Part shown: piece by piece, positions 20,601-35,600 of the stretch | Layout: every line of letters starts with the position of its first letter | Numbering within the stretch: position 1 is the first letter of the stretch | Origin: Branchiostoma floridae | Taxonomy: Eukaryota > Chordata > Leptocardii > Amphioxiformes > Branchiostomatidae | Assembly: GCF_000003815.2 (NCBI RefSeq) | Contig: NC_049988.1 | Coordinates: forward strand, 3,901,765 to 3,965,764 | Direction of reading: 5' to 3' | Length of the DNA: 64,000 bases | Notes under the pieces: generated by a model | Database searches by the model: none | Told to the model about the DNA's origin: nothing | What the model saw: the letters and a program-made list of their open reading frames with translations, nothing else | Position numbers and translations under genes: made by a program

Positions 20601-23600
20601 AATTCCCTATTCCTTAACCCATGCTTATGGCGTTGTGACTCTGTAACCAATTAGAATGAAGACCTACTACGTACACTGCATGGCTGTATGATGATTAAAG
20701 TTAACCACCATTTGAGATGGAAGCAAATAAACAATCAAGCGAATGTATTTCTTGCCACCCTTCAGCAGTGCTGGAACTTACGTTCACAGTTCTCGCCATC
20801 GGCGCTCAGGTCAAACCCATCCAAGCAGGCGCAGTTAAAGGACCCGTCCGTGTTCTTACACAGCTGACTGCAGTTGTTCAAGTTAGTGTTGCACTCGTCA
20901 ACATCTAACATGGAAAAAAAGAGATTTTTGCCGAAACATTTTTGCCACATAATTTTTCAACACTTATGTAAGACTGTGAGTACATTTTATCATAGTAGGA
21001 ATGTGGTTAAGTAGAAAATGTTATCTTACACTCCCGCATCCTATTCTATTCATATAATATTCATAGTAATTCCTTCAACACAATTTTTGGTGACCATGTT
21101 TCACTTTAACAAATCTAATGTACGATGATTCTTCAAGCACGTACTTACCGTCACATGACACTTTGTCGTCCGCCAGACTGTACCCGTCGTTACAGACGCA
21201 GTCAAACCCGCCCAGGAAGTTCCTGCAAACGTGCTGGCAAACGTCTCCTTCTGCACCTGCGCACTCGTCACGGTCTAAGTGGATAGAGTTTATCTAGCTC
21301 ATGATTGTATCTTTTGAAGTAAGCAAACGTATCAACTTCCTCCTTCAGTTCAGTTCACTTCCTCCTTATTACGAGAGGGATTATATTTCTTTAGTTAAGC
21401 ATGGACTCGGGACGCCTAAATATTCATTTACATACAGAGACGTACGTTGCTAATGACAATGCTACGGTCCGATTTTGGAAAAAGAGGGCCCCTTCGGGTA
21501 GTTTGCGTACCGTATTTCTACACTTTCGGGTGTGACCCCTACATGTCCCCTTGGGACACACTGTGACTACCGGGCTATTTTGGAACACAGCCGGGCCCCT
21601 GGATTTTTTTGATTGGAGTTAAAATCACCCCGGGACCCAGCAGCTAATAGGCGCAGCGACCTATATTTCGCGTTAGCGGTAAATTTCCCGTTATCGGGAC
21701 GCCGCTATCGGCACCTCTTTAGACACACCGCCCGGAAATCTGACAGGACACCCGCGGCGCGCGGTGGAATGTAAAATCTTGGTGAAAGTCTACCCGTAAA
21801 GATCGAAGTTTTTTTTAGCTGCACGTTGTTATATTGAACAAACGTTAATTTTTTGTTTACGTACCGCTACCAAGTGATTGAAAATTCAAATACGTGACTT
21901 GCATGAGAAATACAAGTCCCTGACTACGTCGTTGTTTAGCTGACACTTCCGGTAACTTCGACCACAAAATTTTCGATAAAAAAGCACTTAAAAACCCTTT
22001 CAAACGAACTGTTTGATAGAAGATCCCTTTCTTTCAGTGATGACCTGCTAAATTATGGCTACGTACTGAAATAACCGTGAATATACGCATAATTCCTGCA
22101 TGTATAATAACTACCTCGTACGTAAAAACTCAAGCTGCCAGCAGTTCATGTGGCGGGAATTTCCCCACCAATGTCATAGCAACGGCCACCACTGTCATAG
22201 CAACGGCAAATCGGAGACGCGTAATGGGATTACTTCATACAAAATTTGCAGAGATAGCGGCTTCTGGTTTCGGTACAACGTAACGATGTATTGCAGGAGA
22301 AAATATTCGGAATCGAACTTGTATATTTTTTCACAGTTCTTCCACGAAAATTGTGCAAAAGTAGGTCGTCCAAAAATGTGAGAATGAGACTATTTTTCGC
22401 TGACATGCCGCCTGCTTTGAAGGTTGACTGCAGACCCGATTGACGTATTAAAGAGCCTGCGTAGGTGGCCATTACGGAAAAGGCAGGCCGTGAAAACTAT
22501 TTTTTCTGCGTAGTTCTGGTTGATTTTTGGGTTGACATTCATTCTACTAGTATATAAAAAAGTAACTATCGGGAGACTGTTTTCTTATCACTGTATTCTT
22601 ACCCAGCGTTATGAACATGATCGCTGCTGGCAATTTTCCTCCAATGTTTTGCAAATCTGTACCCAACCATTTTCGCGCCATATGCTAATAAGCGCGCTTT
22701 ATGCTAAACGTCTAAACCCTGGTTCCCGCTAACGCGAGCCCGACGTGTTCTCTTTATACGCAGTTTGGCGTTGACGGGGACTCCCGCTGAGCCTACGGCC
22801 GTACGCTTCGGAGTGGACGGGAGAAAATTTGGCGTTAGCGGGACTACGTTAACGGGAACTCTCTTTACACGGGGCTCCCGCTAACGCAGCCCCGCTAACG
22901 CCAGTCCCGCTAACGCGAAAAACGTAATGTAAAGTGGGCCTTAGCGTGGTATTCTGCAGTCCACCGGGACAAATCAGTAGCTACGGAGCCCGGCCGGGGC
23001 CACATTTCCTACGGGCACCCCTTCAAATTGTACCGTATCATGAGGAAGTATATCTTGGGGGACGTTACAAGATACGTTCAATACTATTGATATAGAATTC
23101 CTACATGCAACGAGGCAGAGCAGATTTGACTTTGAGTGATCTATGAAAAGAAATGAAAAGGATACTATTCGGGGCATGTCTCTGACCTTGACAGTTGAAG
23201 CCATCTCCAGTGTAGCCGTCTGGACAGGGTCCGCAGGTGTATCCATCCGCGCCGTGCCCGGCCGGCGGAGGGAGATCAGTGCACTCCGACCCGGGGAAAC
23301 AAGGGTTCAAGTTGTACAGGCATGCGTCAAGTTGGCTCTCACAACGCTCTCCGGTGTACCCTGCCGCACAGGAACAAGTCCGACTGTGAAATCTGGGAAT
23401 GGTACAGGAAAATAGTAGAGTGAAGGAATGCCGGAGACAAAGAAATAAACGCCATTTATACTTTGCTCATTCAACATTTGATATTAAGAACTTGAAGTAT
23501 TGCAAGAAAACTCACTTCTTCTCGCCGCCAGCGAAGGATGGGTCCGGATCCACGCTCGAGTTACAGTTGCCGCCATTCAAACAGGGGCACATATAGACCA

Positions 23601-26600
23601 CCGGCCAGTACTGGGCTGATGTGTTCTCTGCGTTGTACACATCAAGTTGAAGCTTAAACGGAGAATCAGACTCCACCTGAAAGATCAAGAAGAAAAGGCA
23701 AATTAGACATCGTGAAAATTGAGGTTTGTCTAAAACTAGTAGATATCTAGATGCATGACGGATTTGAACAGGTAGCTATAGAAGTGACTGACCTGCCAGA
23801 CCAGGGTTGCCTCCGACTCCCTGACGTTAAGCTGCACGGCATCGGGAACCTCAGATCCGAGCACGAACCTGGGAAAACGCGTCGTCGGGTCGGCAGCTGT
23901 GACCACCACAGTCACTGTCTCACCCACGGTGGCGTGCACGGAGTACGGTCCGGTCAGAATGGGAGGGAACATGTCTGTTGTGATAATAATCTATAGTTAG
24001 GTTTGTATCAAGTGTATCTATCAATCGATTTTTAGCGTTGAGTCATTGTTGTCGAGTAAATTTCCTAGGGGATCTCTAATGATGGTACTGTACCCCCTTC
24101 TATAAATTGAAGAAAGCCGGTTCAGCTGTGTTTACTTACTCAGTAATTTCTTGCTATTGTCGAATTCTTCCTCAGCTTCCAGCAGCACGTTGCCGAATTC
24201 GATATCTCCGGTCTGACTGATGTCGAACAAACAGTCGGTGTTGTTTCTGCAGGTGGCGCGAGCCCGTGTCTCCAGGTCCGGGTCGCTGAACGTGATCTCA
24301 TCGGTGAAATGGGGGTAGAATGTGGACCGTGTCCTGAAGGAGTCTCGGGTATGGTCGGGGAACAAAGATTTCAGAGGTCCATCTTCGCTGGTAAGCTGCC
24401 CTGAAGGATTAGATGCACAATAAATTTGACAAAGCTTAATCTTCCCCACTGGCCTTTCAAGAACCGCGCCCCAACACAGCAACCAAGACCCAGAACTACC
24501 TGTTCACTTTGACGTGCATAAGTTAAGGCAAGAACCATGCACCAAAAGTAAAAGGCCCCCATGCGCGAAATTCATGTGTAAAAGAGACATTTGTATGTGT
24601 CATGAATGTCTTATGGCAAGACTTACAGGTGATGCCAAAATCTTCGTAGAGCTGTCTTTCTGATGCGTCTACAGGCACAATGGTTCCGTTTGAGCTCTCA
24701 AAGTCGTTCGATTCATCTCCATCAAACTTCCCAACAAGCCCCCGTACCTTGCCCTTGAACTCTGGTGGTGAGGAAAACTCGACAGAAAGCATTCCCTAGC
24801 GTCAAACAATAGATAACGTTAACATGCTCTGAAGTTATTGATGATAGATCCCAAGCGCGAGAAAATCAGTAGAACAGACAAGCAAACAAATAAACAAAAA
24901 AAAGACCTTTGAAAATTGACAGTGGTTGATATATAGGGTGGGCTTAAGTTAACACTGCTTTACAGTGGTGCACTGGACAAACATTGATCATACATCATGA
25001 AACACAGCTGCTGTTGTTAAATGATAAAAACATATATATTTCAACAATATCACAAATGTTGAATGCGAAGGGGGTATTTTTTCGGTCGTTATGATGAAAA
25101 TCTGTAGATATGATTGACAAATGGATGGAAGGATCTAATGTTTCACTGTGCAACACATATGATAAACAAGTCTCTGAGGTAAAAAGTTTTAAAAAAAACA
25201 GCTCACCTTTTTGGTCGTTGCCTTGACACTGATCCCGCTGAAGAAGACGACGAGGAGAGAGTTGTTTGCCGGCTGAGTAACCAGGGAGTTGTCTCCCACC
25301 TCCAGTTCGTACCCCTCCTCCTCAAACACAGACAGATCCGTCTGGCTGCCGTTCACGTACAGCTCAAGACTGGAGTCTCCCACCACCTGGATCTGCACAG
25401 GCTGTTTGTCTCGCTGGTATGCAATCATGGCGGTTATCATAGTGGCGTGGTCCGATCCTAAGGGCAATAGAATGAAATTTAGCTGCAACTTAATTTATTC
25501 AAGATGAAAGTAGCACACACATACATTTTCTTTAGTTGGGCATTCTTTGCTCCCCGCATTTCCATTGTCTGTTTTACTGTCATGAATTGTTTGAAAATCT
25601 TCATATATAAATCTATATCAGACTCAAAAACATACAATGATCACTCAGCCAGAGCACAAACACTTCCCCTGAGTTTCATAGAATTTTTTAAATGTTCTTG
25701 TACAGCATTAGCCAGCGATTATATGTAAAACCAAAGTTGGTAGGGCCGTTACGTTTAAAACATTAGAGAAATGTACCTGTAGCCAGCGACATCCTACATT
25801 GTACTTGATATTCCCTGTTGTTAACATCTGCGAGAAGGAAGTCTCCGAGTCCGTTGAACGAGTAGTTGTTTCCGTCCATTGTTGTAAGGTGGGGATCACC
25901 CCTCGAAACCATTCTCCATGGAATATGAACGCCGTAATTTGTGCAGTCTGCTTGTGGTAGGGAGGTGAGCGGGCGATGCATCACAAACCTGTCACAGTAC
26001 CAGCCATTCCGCTCTGTCTCTGCATCCATACAGCAGCTTTGGAAGGCAGCTTCATCCTCAGCCTTGTTATTCTGTGAATAGAAAATTTTACCTCATGTTA
26101 GCTCAAGATCCTTTCACAACTAGGACTGCAGTGTTCGGCCGTTTTCTTCTCTTGTGCCATTTTTTTTTCAACTTCGTAACGTACAGCAGTGTTTCATCAT
26201 GTGATCACATTTGAATCAACATTAAATTGATTAATGTCAGATGCTTCTTAGACACATACTCACAATTATGAGATGTCCACCATGTATCCCGCTCTGAATA
26301 GCTCCCCCGCTCAGCCGCGGCCTACTTTGGCTCCAAAAAATATGAAACGGTCGTGTTTGCGTCCACCAGTGTCCCCTCTCGTAGCAGCACATTCGTGACA
26401 TTGTGAATCTTTCGCCACCCACAAAAGCGTGGACTCGGCGTCGGCTGGTCGCACACGTCGGTCTCGACGAAATGGAGCTTGGAAGGTTGTACCTACAAGA
26501 AGATGGTAACGTTACATCCGAAATTGTTGCCAAGAACAAAATGATGTATTGCAACAAAAACATTTCCGGTGTTAATCTTATTAAGGATGTTAAATGCAGA

Positions 26601-29600
26601 AACTTTCGCGGTGGTTCGCGGTTTTCGCGGTGGATGCTTCAACGCAAAATTAAAACCACCGAGACCATTTTTCCATGGCAGTAAGAGACTACAAGGTATG
26701 GTGCTAGCGCGAACTTAAAACCACCGCGAAAAGTTCTTTTTCCCGCTACCGTGAAATTAAATCCCGCGTATTTAAATGCATTTACAGTATGTTATACTGT
26801 ATGTTACTGTATGTTATACTGAGCGACGGTCAGTTTGTTTGTATATTCTGAAAGGAAAATAAGATATGGAAAACTGTCATCCTATGTGGGACTTACGTCG
26901 CGTCATGCCAAGCCTGTTCGGCAAAACAGGGACAGGACCCGACCGATGGGAGCTCGTCGTACCCAAACAGCAGCCTTGGGTCCTCTACTTCCTGGCGCCT
27001 CAGCCACTGGGAACAGCTCACTACACCTGGCTGGGGGGAAGGGTCACTTTCTTCCTGCAGCGCAAACTGCCACTTTCCTTCACCTTCAAGATCACATTCA
27101 GTTCAGTTCAGTTCACATTCAACACGCTTTTAAAAACATTTACATCAATAATAAGGGTAATCTATGTGTCATTAATTTCGTGATCTTAGCGGACGAAATC
27201 ATAATTTAACTCTTAAACAGTGCACGTCAAAAGCCTCCAATGACTGTAAGAAACTTATCCCATACTACAACTTCTGTATTAGTTAGATTAGCGTTAAGTT
27301 ATAGAACTGTAGTTATATGTAGATGCCATACTTTGTACCCCGTACAATTGTTGTGCAATAAAGCTATCTATATTATTTTAAGCAAAATTCTTTGAAGAAA
27401 TCTCATTCGGCTTTCTGACACTTTTAAAAAATATCAGTCCTGGTCTTCACTTAATCAATTTTTTGCCTCCGAGAAACGGAGGGTTTGTATTTACTGCCGT
27501 TTGTATGTCAAAGGGATGTTTGTCAGCAAGATAACTGCAGAACGCATAAATGGATCTTATATTTTGTATGTGGGCAGATCTTTATATGACAAAGAAATGG
27601 TATCAGTTCAGTAGGCGTGTTTTGGTACTGTAGCGAAACGTTCGGTTTTGATATTGTTTGTTGTAGACTTGTTTTAATATTGCATTCTAACACTTTAATT
27701 TGACGCACTGTTGCTTACCTTCGTTAACCCTGTGCAGATTTCTCATGGACACATTGAAAGGCCAACCGGGAGGGCTGATTAGCCGGTCCTTTCCCGAGAA
27801 ATCTACACCGGTACCACTGCTCACCCAAGGAGGTTTGTACACCAAACCTTCAGTGGTTGTGTTGTCCCCAGCGCTGTAGCCACCGACAGCGATGAAGTTC
27901 TTATTCGGGCGGTCAATACCTCCAGCTTTAGCTTCATCTGTGTGGCGTCATTAGAGTTAAGTAATGTGATATATGCTTACATTTCGCCAAAATGTAAATT
28001 TGGCATGTACCTGCTTAGAGCGTATATGTATGAACCTTTTCTAACAAGACCTGAAGGTTATTTCAAGGTGAGACTCGAAGGCCACTCCAAGGCTACTGGT
28101 TACATTGTAACTGTAACAGGATCTCTTCGCCCTAGGTCAGAAACAGAATGATTGAGACCATCTCAATACACCTTTCTTACGCGGCAGCCATGATAGATCT
28201 AAAACGAGTTCAATGAGGCTGTCAATCCTAATTAGCAGTTCAACCGATGATAGCATGAAAATTAGAAAATTGACCAGAATGGCTGCATGTCGGTCACATA
28301 TTTGCATTATTATGTTTGCACATGTTTGTATTTTGCATCTCTTAAGTTACTATGGGATCAGTACGCGAGTCTAAATTGCTACATATTTCGCAGCATAACA
28401 CTAGTTATAATATTTGATCTTATATTGTGAAAATTTGTGAAGTCTGGGGAAACACTAAATGGGAGATGATTTTAGAAATATGTTTCGTCTGTTTGCCTCA
28501 TTGACCTCGTCTTTAATCTATCATGGGTGCCGCGTGGGAAAAGTGTGTTGCTCACTATGAGTGAGGACTAACTGATGCAATAGGTGAAGCAGGGGCTACG
28601 AGGGCTGCTCGGAAAATTACCTAGCCCATTTAAGCCGGAATGGTTTGATCCACTCACACCTGGATGGGCCCATACTCTTTTCAATAAGTGCGGTGGGTTC
28701 TTTTACGTGCCCGGGGTATGTCTCTCCCCAAATACGGGACCTCAATTTAACGTCCTATCGGAGGGACGAACTCAAAGGTAGATACTCAATTTCACCTGAA
28801 GTGAAGTGAGGAAAGTCGTGTAAAGTGCCTTTCCAAAGAGCACAAATCGGTGACATGGCACGTTTCTAACTCTGGACACTGAGCCCAAAGCGCTGCCGAT
28901 TACGCCAGACGATCTCACACAATTTTATACCTTTTGGGCTTTGTAAATATGACAACAACGTTAAATCCATTGATAGCAGGATTTTTGCCCAAATGCAAAT
29001 GATTAACGAAAGATGTAACGTTATAAATGATAAACAAAAAATGAAATAATTTTTAGCAAAATCGTCTCTTGACTAATTATTTGTGGACAGTCTGAATTCC
29101 CTTTGTCTTACCTGGGCTGACCCACTGCTGTCCAGCATCTGGATAAATAAAACTGGCGAAAGACAGGGTTCCATCTGTGGAGATGACTAACTGGAAATTG
29201 TTCACCTATACATGAAAAAGCAAACAACTTAAGTTCATCTATGTTGTTAGAGGTCATTCTTGAACTGTAATATCCTAGACAAAAAAGTTCGACTGCACAG
29301 CACCACTCTTTATCGAGGAATGAGCAATCCACTGTTGACGTGACGTCACGTTATGCAGATAGAACACGTGACTTAGTGAGCAGTGGATCACAAGTTGCAG
29401 GAAGTCTATGGCACCCACCGTCTCTGTTAGGTGATTGTTGTATAGCTCTGATGTAAATGGCTTCTTTGATCCCAAAGAAACCTACATTGGGGAGACTGAG
29501 AGATCACTTAAGACCAGGTTTCTTGAGCACAAACTCCCTCAACAACCTCAGAAGTTTACCAACATATACATTTAGATGCACCGGGACAATCAGTCTCACT

Positions 29601-32600
29601 GGACAAAGCGAAAAATCTTGGACATAAAACCAAACTTTTTGCTAGAGGATCAAAGAATCTTAACAACCATCCCTGAACAGTGACGGTGGGCTCCATTGAC
29701 TTCCTGCAACTTATGATCCACTGCTCATCGAGTCACGTGTTTTATCTGCATAATTTGACGTCACAGAAACAATGGATTGACAAAAACTGGACCTGTTCAG
29801 TCGAAAATTTGGTTTAGTCCATTGTTTGTGTTGGATGTTACAGTTCAACTAGTTCAAAGAGACAAGAACAACAGTTGACTTTGACTAGAGGCATTGGCAA
29901 AGACAGGCTCCCGTATAATTCAGGACATCCAGTTTCATTCTGGAAAACCTTAATAATTTATAAATAGATTATATCAAATGATTATCAATATATGGATTGA
30001 AATTTGTCTCCAGGGACAAATCCAGAATTCTGGGGAACCTGAGCCTGGAGACATCTAACGGAAACTTTCATATTCATTATCCTTATATCATACTTACGAA
30101 TACCAATTCATTCATAAACCTATTTTCAAATGATTAAGGTTTTCCGGAACTAAACTTGATGTCCGAAATTATACTGGAGCCTGTCCGAAGTAGTCAACCG
30201 TTAATAGAGACTACTTAAGACTGGCGATCTAGACAAGTCTTTGTATGTACTTTTGTAATTCTCAATTCTTCAAATATCCAATATTACAGTATCTATTACA
30301 GTAATTATCTGTTAGCCATAAATTAGCCAACAGACTAGTAATGAAATGGATCTGACAATCACTCTTGCAATATTAGATTATATTAGATTAATTGTTGAAC
30401 TAAATCTAACGAAATTTAAAAAAAAAGTACTCACTGGAAGTTGGTCGTGTGGCAGAGGACACAGCCCGTTGCCATAGTCGCTGCAGTCGGGGGCAATTCT
30501 GGTCCACGTAACAACTAGAGCCCACACTGGTTCGTAAGCTGTTTTGATGGGATGAATGTGAAGAGTGTGCGTAAGGGGAGGTGGAAGAGGTTTCTTTTAC
30601 ACAACAAGTTAATCTCGCCTACTGACGTTTCAATGTCTGACAGACATTTTCCTCAAAGCTTCTTATTGGAGTTCTGCTTGTCGCCGCTATATGTAGCCGA
30701 TGTAAGTGGCGAGGGGGGTAAAAACTCGCCAGAAGNNNNNNNNNNNNNNNNNNNNNNNNNNNNNNNNNNNNNNNNNNNNNNNNNNNNNNNNNNNNNNNNN
30801 NNNNNNNNNNNNNNNNNNNNNNNNNNNNNNNNNNNAAGGTTATGCTTTGAGCGTGTTTGTGTGTCTGTGTGTCTGTCTGTGTGTCTGATCTGTAGACAGC
30901 ATACATCGAGAAGCCTTGAATGGATCCTGATGATATTTAGTAGGTGGGTAGCGGTCAGGAAAACAAAGGTCAAGTTCGATAATGGGTCCCCTAGCGGCTT
31001 GATCAGATACTGCAGTGGAACTTGATGTTCACTAATATTACCACTAGATAGTTAAACTTAAGCCTAAAAATATTTTATTTATTCTTACTTGGGGCATAAA
31101 ACCCAGGGGTAGATCTACCATCATCTCTGGTTCTGTTAAGGATCAGGTCAGTTGCCGGATGTCCGTCATTTCTCTGGTAGAAGCTGTAGAAGATATGGGT
31201 TCTCTGGTCCTCCGGTAGGCTGTCCAGGACTGAAATGTATCGGGAGGTTTAGCACGGTTGCATGCTAACCATATTCATCGTTCTGCCACCATTTGTTTGT
31301 ATCATTCAATGACCCTGGCGTAACAGGCTACATTCAATCCTTCTCGCTGCGTTCGCGATGATAGATAGGTAGATTGGTATTGTAATTGTGGTGTTGAAGT
31401 AAAGATGGTTGATGTAGAGCCCCAAGCTTGTGCCACTTATTTTTCACACAATAGTCATCAACACTGTTAAAATGACCATTTACAAGCTAACAGCAAGTTG
31501 AGCACTGAACTGAGCACTGAACTGAACTGAGCAATGCACTAGACGGTCACCGTTTCGAAGGCTCGTATACTCAAAGTACATTAATATTTTGTACATAAAG
31601 AAAGAACATTCAGCAACTACATTGCTACACCGCAAATAAATGTTTTATGTAGTTTGCACTCACCAGTTGCGCTGGATTTAGCCAAGAAAGGAGCAAGAAC
31701 TGCTTTTTGGCTGAATACGTCATCGTCAAGTGATGAAGGATATCCTGGTCGGACAATCTCATCGAAGCCGGCTATTCCATTATCACAGATCTGCAAGACA
31801 ATGTCATTGGAAGTCCATGAAGAAACGAACAATCCCGTTTTTTCAAGTTCATATTTTGTGCAATTTTTACCTCCATGACAAGTATAGGTATGGTTTTTGG
31901 TGCGCATGCGGATGTGTGTATTTGTGGTCGCCATAACTTCAAATTCTCTGCATGTAAGGAAATGATATTTCGTATGTGGATAGGGGTTGGGAGGAAGACG
32001 TTGGTTGTCGGCATGGCTGCCAAATAGCCTGCCAGCCAACTGGAATAGATGTCAGTTAAGGCGTATTATGCTTGGATGATATCAGACGAGTCGAACATAA
32101 CTAAAATAGGATGGGTTCAAGGTGACTACCAACCAGGCGCCGAATTTACATTGGCTTTGGGGCGGTTGGAAGCAAATGAAAGACGTGGAAAGGTCCTGAA
32201 TGTGTTACTACTACTGTCAGTCAGTGTGTTACGGGGGCTGAAAATATAAGTATCTGGTCAGCAAACGTACGTAAATGTTGTGATGTCTCCGTCCGAAGAA
32301 TCTGAAGCCCTCCATTGGAAGCTCCTCTCTCTGGCACACAGAAAAGTCCCACCGCCGGGGCTGCTCATGCACTTCTTTTCCGTATGGGTACATGTCTTTA
32401 TCTGTAAAGAAAATGTACATTTATGGTTATAAACAAGCATAGAAGCACCGCTTTCTCTATCCATTTTTTTTGCAAATTTCAAACGCATATGGTTATAACA
32501 TTTTATGAAGAGGAGCTACAACTTATAATGCCAGTGTTTTGATTATCTCCAAGAAAGTGGAGATACTGTTTTGGGTGTGAGTGTGTTTGTCTGTCTCTGT

Positions 32601-32616
32601 GTGGCTGCCTCTGTGC

Positions 32617-32666
<50 letters not shown>

Positions 32667-35600
32667 GTGTTTCCGGATTTTTAGTATAATTCAAAAACCT
32701 CTTATTGGATTACATTGATATTTGGTATGTGGGTAGATGCTGAAAAAACAAATGTCAAGATCGATTATGGGCCCCCTAGTTTGTGACTGACCTTGGAACT
32801 GCAGCAGAACTTCCGTTTTTGTATCTTTTGACATGGATATGCTATGGTCTTGACTCTTTGGTGGCAGGTAGCTTGTGATGTAATAAAGAAGTGGCGCATG
32901 CTTTGGGCCCCCTATAGCTAGCAGCTTGATCTGGAACTGCAGGGGCCTTTTTTTGTCAAAATGTTTCAAGGGGAATATGAGAACAAAGGAACGAATGATT
33001 TCCATGATACTTAGTATGCATGTACCTTAGGAAGAGAGGTATATAAATGAATTGAAAATTTTGCACATTTCATGAGGAAAATCTATATTTATAGTGCTTT
33101 CCATAATAGGACTCAAATATATGTTACATTTGTGTTTGTGTCAGGTGAAAGGTTATCATATACCAATTATGCAAATGAATTCCTAATTTGCATAATTATT
33201 AATGCCAAACTTCCAAAATTCTTCTAAGTAGCAAAATATGATGATTGGATTGCCAACATTGTGACGTGTGTAAGTTAGTTAAAGGTGTACATAACCAAAC
33301 GTAGATTATGCAGATGTACCAGTCATTTGCATAACCAGAATATCTCATTGAGATATGATTTGTCCGAACTCTTGTTATCACACATTTTGCCAAGATTTTT
33401 GTACCATACATAGTATGCTTATACACTGACTACAGGTAAATGTAATCATGAAAGTCACATTGAATCATATTCGATGTAATGGATTTAAGCAAATAGATGG
33501 AATTTAGTAACAAATAGTGGAAATTGCATTGTTGAAATCGAAATCAAAATTTCTAAAATAAACTCATAAGAACTTGTTGCAATTGCAATACGAAAAATTA
33601 GACTTTCATAGATTATTAATTTTTTGCCAACTAATTTAAAGGATGGGTCCCTAAGTTTGGTTGCTCTAGCATAAGCCGTTCAGGCATTGTGCGACACAAA
33701 GTTTGGTGCTGGCCTCAACCCCATTCCGCCCCGTCTGAAAAGGGTTAAAGTGTGTTTTAGATACTTAAGGTAGGTTAGTGTTGAAATTACTTACCTCGGC
33801 ATATAGTTTCTGCCACCACACGAAAATTCTCTTCACAACTACATGTCCTTCCTCCGACGGTGTTGGTACAATCGTAGTCACAACCGCCGTTATTTGTGAT
33901 ACACTCGTCAATATCTGTGAATCAAGTACAAGTTCATAAGGTTTTGGGCAACATTTCTCTGTCATTCTATCGTAAAAGGCTGGCGACTATCTAGGTGTGC
34001 ATACTGAAAATTCATTGACCAATCGCATACATGGTCCAAGGTATTTAGTCTTTTTTTCTTTGAAACTACCAGTATCAATCGCACCACTTAACGCGAGTAA
34101 GACCTCAACGGTCGGATGTTTACCAGGTCCATTTTTACTAAATTGTTAATTAGCTTACAATTTAATTCACTGCAATCTGTGATATGTTGTGATAGTCTCC
34201 AGGCAGACCTCGCGGTGGCATAAGATTCATAAGTATCATAAACTTGGGAAGGAGTTTAGCGGTGGAATAAAACTCCTCTGCCGGCTAAACCCCTTCCCCC
34301 AGCTTATGATAATACTACGTAATTTCATGCCACCGCAAGATCTGCTTGGAGATGAATGCTGTGAAACCTTTCCAGAGACATAGACTCACCGACACAGGTC
34401 CGGTTATCTGCCGTGAGATTGTAGCCCGTGTCACAGCTGCAGACGAATGACCCATGGGTGTTGTGGCAATTCTGCTCGCAACCGCCGTTGTCTTTGGCAC
34501 ATTCATCAGTGTCAGGGATAGCTGGTCAATATAGAAATAAGGAGAGAGTTTTAGTATACTAGTATATCATAACACGAGATCAATTCTTTTAGCTGTTACT
34601 CTGTGGCGGAGGGTAACCTCCGATGACAGATCTTGTTGCCCGCTGTGATAATAAGAGTTCGGATCTGTATTTCTATGTCCCCTTTACCCCTGTTTGGGAT
34701 GTCGTCTGCACGTAGTGGTGTTGGGGGTTGGCAATTAGCTTAACTTCAAGCAGATATGGGTAATGTGTTGTCTAATGTACAGAACAGCTGTCGCGGTAGA
34801 GGAATCCCTAAACAGATGTTAGATTTTTGGCAGAAAATAAAAGACTTTTACCGCTACAAAAAGTCCCGTTGTAGAGTTGTAGACCGGCGTTACAAGTGCA
34901 GTTGTAGGACCCCTGTGTGTTGATACAGCCGCCGTTTACATGGTCGCACTTGTCTCTTCCATACCAGCACTCATCTAGATCTGGTAAGGGAGAAACGTAA
35001 CACTTTCAAGCATGGTATAGTGCAATAGGGCATTCCGTATCACCATCCTATTGAACGTATGGATATTGTTATGTACTGTATCAAACTGCGACGGAGGTAT
35101 ACGTGACATTGAACAACATTGGAATTCAGGGAGCCAAAATATATGAGCACTGCATCAAGTGACTCACTGTGTCTCTTCTCAATATTGTTTATACAGCATA
35201 GAACCTGATTGTAGTATTTACTAGATTTTTGTTATCAGCATGTAGTCTGTCGCAACATTCTGGATTTACACATTGTACACTGCATAGCCTTAAATCTACA
35301 TTTAATGTTACATTACGAGCTTAATGCTACTATATAGCTAGTTGTCGTATACAATATCGTTGGCTTGTGGGGTTGTGAACGTTGTGGATAAAATAAACTC
35401 AGAAAGCTATATATGTGCATGTGTAAGACTTTGGTGTACGTATGAATGGAATAGAGCCGACATCATGTCAATTTTCCTTAGAACTGCACTTATCTGGAGT
35501 ATATTGATATTTGGTAACCCTTAGTTCGAAAGAAGTAGTTATATTTCGGTTCTCTTGAGTGAAATGGCTAATCGCGTTTGGCGTTCTTGATTGAAAACCT

